A stretch of 53,441 bases of DNA from Sphingobacteriales bacterium (GTDB lineage: Bacteria > Bacteroidota > Bacteroidia > Chitinophagales > JADIYW01): positions 1 to 53,441 of the forward strand of contig JADJYT010000015.1 in NCBI GenBank assembly GCA_016719635.1, in the 5' to 3' direction. Of this stretch, positions 47,774 through 53,441 are shown in pieces (positions within the stretch are counted from its first letter, which is position 1; each line of letters opens with the position of its first letter). The position numbers and the translations under genes were made by a program. The notes under the pieces were generated by a model. It ran no database searches. It saw only the letters and a program-made list of their open reading frames with translations, and was not told where the DNA came from.

Positions 47774-48319
47774 TTACCAGCAGTCTTGTACCGTTCTTTT
47801 AATCAGTGCGGTATTGATGCCAAAGGCTGCCCATCTGTTGATGATATCCTGTACCAGGGTTTCATCCATTTGCGGTGTACGGCTCAGAATCCAGAAAGTC
47901 GTTTTGGTAGGGTCGGAGACAACTGCGTAGGAATAATCATCTGCGATTTCTACAATCCAGTAATTGGAGTTTGCCGGCTCCGCTCCGAAGAATGCTACTT
48001 TCAGTTTTGTGTTGCCAGAGTTTGCTTCCACGGTGGCGCGGCCCTCTATTTGCGACGGACGTCCATCTGCACCGACTTGTTTGTTCAGCACTTTAATGGA
48101 TCCGTCCGGATTAGAGGAGTACTCTGCCGTAATGCATTTAGCACCCAGTGAAAATATCTGGGGTAATGATGCGATTTCGTACCATTTGCCAGTGTATCTG
48201 GACAGGTCAATGGTAGTGGGTGTCGTTGTGATAGGCGTCAGGTTGGTAGGCAGACAGCCGCTGATGAATACCGCAGCTAGTATCAGTAAGCTGGATTTGA
48301 TGGATAAGTTCTTTTTCAT
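47774..48319 (-). CDS. Lipocalin family lipoprotein (Blc-like)
   Basis: Start at 48319 gives a signal with lipobox (LLILAAVFISGCLP, Cys at about 22). The mature protein is a bacterial lipocalin: DLSRYTGKWYEIASLPQIFS (the conserved G-x-W), CITAEYSSNPDGSIKVLNKQ, NYWIVEIADDYSYAVVSDP and FWILSRTPQMDE with a C-terminal Cys near the end for the usual disulfide. Outer-membrane lipocalins of this type bind lipids and are induced by envelope stress in E. coli. The longer frame to 48376 is excluded because the promoter lies at 48374-48405. Confidence 0.93.
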   Translation of the reverse strand: MKKNLSIKSSLLILAAVFISGCLPTNLTPITTTPTTIDLSRYTGKWYEIASLPQIFSLGAKCITAEYSSNPDGSIKVLNKQVGADGRPSQIEGRATVEANSGNTKLKVAFFGAEPANSNYWIVEIADDYSYAVVSDPTKTTFWILSRTPQMDETLVQDIINRWAAFGINTALIKRTVQDCW

Positions 48320-48373
48320 TGAGTTTGTTTTATTTACTATAACAGGGCATTTATTATTTTGTTTAATAAAAAT

Positions 48374-48405
48374 CAAAAATAATTAAACAAAAAAAAGAAA
48401 CCAAA
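48374..48405 (-). promoter_or_regulatory. Promoter of the lipocalin gene
   Basis: On the minus strand TTTG (48402-48405 as its complement CAAA), 20 bases, TATTTTTG (48374-48381). It is a full consensus match, leaving a leader of about 48 bases before ATG 48319. Confidence 0.75.
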
Positions 48406-48429
48406 AATAAAAGGCATTTTAGTATTTTC

Positions 48430-48842
48430 ATGTCTGATATGAAAAAGATAGACCACATCGGCATTGCGGTAAAGAATGTTGAACAGTCCAATGATTTGTT
48501 TTCCAGACTCTTCAACAAGAAGCCTTTTCATCACGAATTTCTGGAAAGTCAGCAACTGAAGTTTTCTTTTTTGCACTGGAGGATACCAAGGTGGAATTGC
48601 TGGAACCTGTATCTGAAAAAAGCACTATCCACAAATTTCTGCAAACGCGCGGAGAGGGTATCCATCATGTGGCATTTGATGTCGAGGATATTTATGCGGA
48701 AATGGATAGACTTATAAGCGAAGGCTTTCAGCCGTTGACAGAGAAGCCGTATTTAGGAGCATTGAATAAATTAGTCTGTTTTTTTCATCCTAAGACCACA
48801 AACGGTGTGTTGGTGGAACTATGCCAGAAACAGAATGGATAG
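48430..48842 (+). CDS. mce: Methylmalonyl-CoA epimerase, one frameshift
   Basis: This VOC-fold enzyme interconverts the epimers of methylmalonyl-CoA between propionyl-CoA carboxylase and the mutase. The frame starts MKKIDHIGIAVKNVEQSNDL (48439; an upstream in-frame ATG is at 48430). A slip at about 48570 (TTTTTT run) then restores FALEDTKVELLEPVSEKSTI, TRGEGIHHVAFDVEDIYAEM and KPYLGALNKLVCFFHPKTTN, ending LVELCQKQNG. The metal ligands His, His and Glu (DHIG, HHVAF, VELC) are present. About 137 residues. Confidence 0.92.
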
Positions 48843-48957
48843 ATAGGGTTAGATTTTTTAAAGAAAAGCTATATCACATACTTTTCATCCTTGCTTCTTA
48901 TATAAAACAAATGAACGATTACAGCAGGCCCGTTTGGAAATGACCATTTCTTTTAGT

Positions 48958-50289
48958 TTAATGGTGATTGAAAATATTCTTTAATTCCAATACACAGGAG
49001 GTTCCGTGTTTGTAGAAATATAGTAAAAGAATAAGAAAGGCGGTACTAAAATAACTTATTTTCACCGCCATTGTTTTCAGCAGGTGCCTGTTATGTATGT
49101 TCAGTGTGTACCATACCAGAAAGTAAGCGGTTATCAGGATTGAAATAACCAATACAATGTAAAACCAGTTGTTGAAGCTTATATAATATAAGGAATTCAG
49201 TCCTGCAATAGCCAATAGCAGTCGGAAGTATTCCGCATACTTCACCCATTGTTTTTGCTCCAATATAGCACTGCAGATGATGGTTGAAAGCATCAGTACG
49301 GCAAACGCCAATACCCGAAAGAAAACGGATAATTTTTCGAAGTGATATAAATATGCAGATAAGCCGATAATGATAAAGGCAAACTGCACCAGAATGTAAA
49401 TATTCAATCCTCTGCTTGCAGCCTGTACATCGTATTTGGGTTGTGATGTATCCGGTTCTGATACTGTCTGGCCTCCCAGATAATCAGGCCTCCAGCCGGC
49501 AAAGGAAAATCAGTTTCAGTTTGTCTTTCATTCCTTTAAATTGTTTGCCGACTGATACATTTCTGCGTAGTAATGTACATTCGCCCAGGCCGGATTCAGC
49601 TGTTCAGAGGTTTGGTAATACCTATAGGTAGGTTCTTCTTCCTCTTCATGAAACGTGCCAAACAGTTTATCCCAGATAATAAACATGCCGGCGTGATTCT
49701 TGTCGATGTATTTTGGATTGACACCATGGTGTACACGGTGATGTGCCGGTGAATTGAATACTGCTTCAAACCATTTCGGCATGCGCTCCACGGCTTTTGT
49801 GTGTATCCAGAACTGATAGAAAGAATTGAGGCCGGCAACAATGCTCAATGTCAATATATCCACTCCTAGAAAGGCAATCGGCAAAAGAAAAAATACAAGC
49901 AGGCTGTGTATCCACGATTGGCGCACGCAACAGTAAGGTTGTATTCTTCGCTCTTGATGATGCACGATATGTGCGCCCCAGAAAAGATTGATTTCATGCC
50001 CGAAACGATGTGCCCAGTAAAACAGAAATCAAACAATACAAAAACAATGGCATAAGCCCAGAATCCCGAAAGATGAACCAGTGCAAAGTGTTCATTTACC
50101 CAAATGTATGCACCGAGCATCAGTCCGGTTGTCAATAATTTAAACAACAAATGGCTGACACCCGCATTCAGGTTGACAGTGCATCATTCAGTCCGGTAAT
50201 ACTCGGATGTTTGCGTCTCGTCGCAAAATATTCTACCAGAATCAGAGTAAGAAGACAGGAATGGCTAATACCGTACTCAGGTGTTCCAT
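48958..50289 (-). CDS. Sterol desaturase/fatty acid hydroxylase family protein with C-terminal membrane domain, frames broken
   Basis: ATG 50289 gives HLSTVLAIPVFLL and, after slips near 50245 and 50180, LLFKLLTTGLMLGAYIWVNE and FWAYAIVFVLFDFCF. The di-iron His boxes follow across further slips: HRFGHE, HIVHHQSEEYNL and AHHRVHHGVNPKYIDKNHAG. After the catalytic domain a slip near 49500 gives GWRPDYLGGQTVSEPDT, and then RGLNIYILVQFAFIIIGLSA with four more membrane segments to the stop at 48958. The family hydroxylates or desaturates lipids or sterols in the inner membrane; in Bacteroidota a long C-terminal membrane extension is usual. At least six indels; about 444 residues. Confidence 0.85.
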
Positions 50290-50376
50290 ATTAAATTTCT
50301 TATTTGATTTAAATTTAACTTAAGTTTGGTTGTTAAACAACGGAGATACCTATTTTAACAATAGTTTATACAACCT

Positions 50377-51085
50377 ATGGGCATACTGCAGAAAATAACA
50401 GACCGTATAAAGGCATACATAGTGGTGAGGGCGTCACGGGGTAAAATGATTGATATTGTGGAAGTGCGAACCAAGGAAATTGGATTGACCAAGGTGGTTA
50501 CCGAAACGGACATCCGCATACAAAATTCCTTTTTTCTTCCCATTACGATTGTTTCCATTCAAACTGATTTGCTAAATCGAGATGGATTAAAAGTAGGAAG
50601 GATGAGTTATACCCGGCCGAAAAATAAAAGGCAACAGCCATGAGCTGCTGACCACAACATCGGAAATCAGTATCATCACTTCCATCTTTCAGGCGATTTC
50701 GAGGCTGCTGTCACAGTATATCCTGATGCAGAGCGTAGGAACGGCGCAGGTCAAATTTTTGTGGTGGATCATTGAAATTCCGGTCAACGATTCATTTGAA
50801 ATTCATCCGGAAAATTAAAAATCCTGAAAGAAGAAACGGAAGAAGAGCTGGAATCGCGTAAACATCAAGAAGCGGAATGGAAGAAGGAAATACCGCGAGA
50901 TGAAAGAAAAAGGAAAGTGGCGCAGTGCCGAAAGGAAAGAGCGCCTCCTGAAACGCAGCTACGGTGATGATTATATTCCCAAAGAAGAGAGGACAAAGAA
51001 AGAAGCAAGATTTCCGGAAGAACAGGTGCTATCAGGATCACCTGACCAATTCAGTGACTGGATGAAAGCATCATTACGAAATTGA
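50377..51085 (+). CDS. LEA14-like (LEA type 2) protein with charged tail, frames broken
   Basis: The first frame (50377-50643) reads IDIVEVRTKEIGLTKVVTET, DIRIQNSFFLPITIVSIQTD and LLNRDGLKVGRM, the beta-sandwich start of LEA type 2 proteins. A slip near 50625 continues as GNSHELLTTTSEISIITSIF, LSQYILMQSVGTAQVKFLWW and IEIPVNDSFEIHPE, the end of that domain. Further slips near 50815 and 50895 add a Lys/Glu/Arg-rich tail (EEELESRKHQEAEWKKE; RSAERKERLLKRSYGDDYIP) that ends in FSDWMKASLRN. No signal peptide is seen. The tail may be disordered or bind nucleic acid; this is inference. Confidence 0.6.
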
Positions 51086-51178
51086 ATGGAAAATCTGAAT
51101 GTGGAACATCCGGTTATTCAGTGAAGGAAATGATATAGTATCAGGAAAACAGGAAGAGGTAAAAATGATAATAAATAA

Positions 51179-52170
51179 TTAATCATTCATCATCTTCCAC
51201 AGCATATCTTTCAGTGGCAAGAGATTTTCGGAAGTGAGGAAGAGAAGAATACATGCGGAATCTTCTTCGGCAGTTCTTTCGCTAGCATCTTTTCAGCTCA
51301 TCATCAGCAAATCAGACTTGGAATGCCGATCACTCTGGGTTTATTGACCAATTCTTTATTATACAGCTTCAGCTCTTTCTCTAATATTTTATATTCTTTT
51401 TGATGTCGTTGCTGTCGGAAGGAATGATAAACAGCAAACAAGCATTGCGTTCTCTATGCCTCAAGAACCTTACACCCAGCCCTTTGCCGGCATGTGCGCC
51501 TTCGATGATACCCGGAATATCCGCCATGATAAAAGAGCGGTTGTCGCGATAAGCGACGACACCCAGATTGGGTACCAGTGTGGTGAACGGATAATTGGCG
51601 ATTTCCGGTTTGGCGGCACTCACCACCGATAGCAACGTGGATTTTCCGGCATTCGGGAAGCCTACCAATCCGACATCTGCCAGTACTTTCAGTTCCAGGA
51701 TTTTCCATCCTTCGCTGCCGGTTTCGCCCGGTTGTGCATAGCGTGGTGTCTGGTTAACAGCCGTTTTAAAGTGGTTGTTGCCCTGACCCGCCTCTTTCCG
51801 CCTTGCAGCCAAGATTACTTCCTGACCGTCTTCCAGATTTCCAACTTCTTTTCCCCGGTTTCTGCATCTTTGGCTATAGTCCCGAACGGTACTTCCAGTA
51901 TGATATCTTCACCTGCTTTGCCGGACCGGAGGCCGCCTTCGCCGCCGTTGCCGTTGTCGGCATGTACGTGTTTTCGGTATTTTAAATGGAGTAAAGTCCA
52001 GAGTTGTTTGTTGCCGCGCAAAACAATATTTCCGCCTCCGCGCCGCCATCACCGCCATCCGGACCGCCTTTCGGCACATATTTTTCCCTGCGGAAATGCA
52101 CCGAGCCGCCGCCGCCGTCACCGGAACGGACAAAAGTTTTACGTAATCCCAATAAAATTGTGCCTTCCAT
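51179..52170 (-). CDS. obgE: GTPase ObgE/CgtA, frames broken
   Basis: Obg is an essential GTPase for 50S ribosome assembly. The rebuilt chain begins at 52170 (MEGT), then the Gly-rich Obg fold (FVRSGDGGGGSVHFRREKYV, then PKGGPDGGDGG), KLEIWK, and the G domain with GFPNAGKSTLLSVVSAAKPE (G1), YPFTTLVPNLGVV (switch I) and MADIPGIIEGAHAGKGLG (G3). Slips near 52150, 52025, 51905, 51815, 51470 and 51390 separate the frames. The end is VNKPRVIGISKSDLLDDEL, then FFSSLTSENLLPLKDMLWKM and a stop at 51179. About 331 residues, canonical. The -7 element at 52193 supports this start over the longer frame to 52245. Confidence 0.92.
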
Positions 52171-52192
52171 GTTGGTATCAATTGAAAAGGAA

Positions 52193-52200
52193 CAAAGATA
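52193..52200 (-). promoter_or_regulatory. -7 element of obgE
   Basis: On the minus strand TATCTTTG matches TAnnTTTG, 22 bases before ATG 52170. The -33 part is only TTC. It indicates that obgE has its own promoter downstream of the DM13 gene. Confidence 0.5.
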
Positions 52201-52264
52201 GCTTTTAATAAAGACCGAAAAGGGCTTAGAATATAAAGAATTCATTATCAGTGCTGACTAAGTT

Positions 52265-52692
52265 TTAAATCGTAAGTGCGTGACCGAATTTAACGTTGAA
52301 GTCTGAGCACCAGACTACGATATAACTGTAAGACGCCGTATTATTAGTACGGTAATAGAAATTGCCTTCAATTCCTTTTAAGGCCCCAAATCCATATATC
52401 CACCGGAAATCACATTGTCCAGTTCGTTCACCAGATACACATCCAGATTCGGACCATCATCAGTCTTAAAATTCTTAAATTCGTAAACAATTGAGTCTGA
52501 TTTTGTCCAGATTAACAATTGCCCTGTTGTCGGATGAGCATCAGATTCAAAAGTTCTCGTAGAGAGCAGTGTAAAACCTGTAGCATCAAATGGGTCAGTT
52601 ACCACGGTGCTGTTCGCATCTTTTTTGCAAGATGTTAAAACAATAGTTCCCAAAAATAGAATGAGAGTTGAAACAAGAATTGATTTGCGCAT
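52265..52692 (-). CDS. DM13 domain lipoprotein, one frameshift
   Basis: The start at 52692 has a lipobox signal (TLILFLGTIVLTSCKKD, Cys at about 22). The DM13 domain follows: FESDAHPTTGQLLIWTKSDS, YEFKNFKTDDGPNLDVYLVN, GGYMDLGP. A slip in the GGGGCC run at about 52383 continues as LKGIEGNFYYRTNN, then IVVWCSDFNVKFGHALTI with the single conserved Cys of this domain, stop 52265-52267. About 142 residues. DM13 has been proposed as a redox or electron-transfer domain because of this Cys. A perfect repeat TTGAC-4-GTCAA lies at 52721-52734 upstream. Confidence 0.85.
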
Positions 52693-52755
52693 AAAGTTTC
52701 TTGCAAAAATCAAGATTAAATTGACTAATGTCAATAAGCAGATTGTTATTAAATG

Positions 52756-53367
52756 TTAGTTGATGTCGAGTCTTACATCAAAGTGGGCATGCGTTAGATG
52801 CTCTTTTTTTACCACGGTCTTCAGTGCTTCGAAAATCATCAATAGTGCCGACACCATCCAATTCGACTACCTTATCCGATTTTTTATAGTGATCTGCGAC
52901 CTGAGCAGTTTCTTTTAAGTATACTTTAAACCGATTGCGAATGATTTCATCGTTCATGTCATCTGCCCTGCCGGAGGTCTTGCCCCGCTCCTTAATGCGT
53001 TTTACAATCTCATCTTCCGGAACTTCCAGTGCCAGCACCAAAGAAATGCTGGTGTTTTTTAAACCAATAATTTATCGAGCGCTTCCGCCTGTGGTTGTGT
53101 GCGGGGAAATCCGTCAAAAAATGAAACCTTCCACTTTTCTGCATATTCATCCAGCTTGTTGGAAAGCATGCCAATGGTGACTTCATCCGGAACCAGTTCG
53201 CCCTTGTCCATGTATTTTTTGGCTTCCAAGCCAAGTGGCGTCTCGTTTTAATTCAGAACGGAATAAATCGCCGGTGGAAATATGCAATAAATTAAATGCT
53301 TCCGCAATCTTACAGCCTGAGTGCCCTTGCCACTTCCCGGAGGACCAAATAAAATAAGATTGATCAT
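52756..53367 (-). CDS. adk: Adenylate kinase, frames broken
   Basis: Adk interconverts ATP, AMP and ADP and is essential. ATG 53367 gives MINLILFGPPGSGKGTQA (P-loop), then FNLLHISTGDLFRSELKRDA. Slips near 53240, 53210 and 53035 join YMDKGELVPDEVTIGMLSNK, FFDGFPRTQPQAEALDKLL (conserved DGFPR) and VLALEVPEDEIVKRIKERGK, SGRADDMNDEIIRNRFKVYL (LID region without the Cys zinc site). The last frame ends either at 52778 or, after a further slip (IFEALKTVVKK), at 52756-52758. About 204 residues. A -7 element TATCTTTG is at 53389-53396. obgE and adk as near neighbours is common in Bacteroidota. Confidence 0.93.
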
Positions 53368-53388
53368 TATAATTTAAAATTCTATGCT

Positions 53389-53396
53389 CAAAGATA
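53389..53396 (-). promoter_or_regulatory. -7 element of adk
   Basis: On the minus strand TATCTTTG matches TAnnTTTG, 21 bases before ATG 53367. A matching TTG is not visible at the proper distance. Confidence 0.45.
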
Positions 53397-53441
53397 ACTA
53401 AAAGCAAACGCTCTGTTATTTCGATAAGATTAAGGAATTGT

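Noticed and set aside
52717..52734. TTGAC-4-GTCAA upstream of the DM13 gene as an operator
   Set aside because: The arms are just 5 bp, which is too short to separate from chance in AT-rich DNA.
1..53441. CRISPR array, prophage, tRNA or rRNA genes
   Set aside because: I found no regularly spaced direct repeats with unique spacers, no phage structural genes and no cloverleaf or rRNA sequence. I could not run a covariance search, so a missed tRNA is possible.

Overview
The window is a stretch of a Bacteroidota chromosome, most likely from the gliding/T9SS lineages (Chitinophagia/Saprospiria-like; the class is an inference). The signs are sprA, gldD and gldE, a PorP/SprF plus OmpA/PD40 pair, a secreted protein with a type A T9SS sorting domain, the ruvA-sprA-gcvH-vanZ and HU/mutY/ssb/gldE/gldD neighbourhoods, and repeated Bacteroidota-type promoters (TTG, 17-21 nt, TAnnTTTG).

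The reading frames of about 26 genes are broken, among them genes a cell cannot lose (ssb, rpsB, HU, obgE, adk). When the frames are joined by one- or two-base corrections, often at homopolymers, full canonical proteins appear. I therefore read most breaks as sequencing/assembly indels and not as pseudogenes. They are densest at the two ends (1-6600, 48500-53441) and absent from about 30.1 to 46.0 kb, where the 2463-residue SprA frame is intact. Coordinates of broken genes are given for the whole reconstructed gene.

Layout. 1-2900: PorP/SprF tail and a PorE-like OmpA/PD40 protein with a 15-bp repeat linker. 3051-9776: DUF2851, PspC, recX, RidA-like, two lipoproteins, an SLC13 transporter, DUF6515, and a DUF6265-TPR protein. 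9919-11785: a GNAT enzyme, then an AT-rich accessory patch with palindromic repeats and two unknown small proteins. 11915-15761: recG and an amidase. 15777-19851 (minus): a small membrane protein, gldD, gldE, ssb, mutY. 20018-22851 (plus): HU, a TPR protein, a tiny very basic protein, rng. 22939-29929 (minus): rplM-rpsI-rpsB-tsf, then pyrH and frr, the translation cluster, interrupted by a lipoprotein gene and by an oppositely oriented T9SS cargo gene. 30136-41685 (minus): zinc metallopeptidase, TPR protein, VanZ-like, gcvH, sprA, ruvA. 41847-45970 (minus): LysM/MltD-like transglycosylase, gatA, tatA, an S4 RNA-binding protein. 46041-50289: small exported protein, cysteine desulfurase, lipocalin, methylmalonyl-CoA epimerase, sterol desaturase. 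50377-53367: LEA14-like protein, obgE, a DM13 lipoprotein, adk.

Functionally the window combines translation and genome maintenance (ribosomal proteins, Ts, Frr, GatA, ObgE, RNase G, RecG, RuvA, MutY, SSB, HU) with parts of the type IX secretion/gliding apparatus (SprA pore, GldD/E, PorP/PorE-like). I saw no CRISPR array, no intact insertion sequence, no rRNA and no tRNA gene. I did not find a clearly new multi-gene system; the best leads are small ones (a tiny basic protein upstream of rng, a palindrome inside a consensus promoter, repeat-rich intergenic patches).
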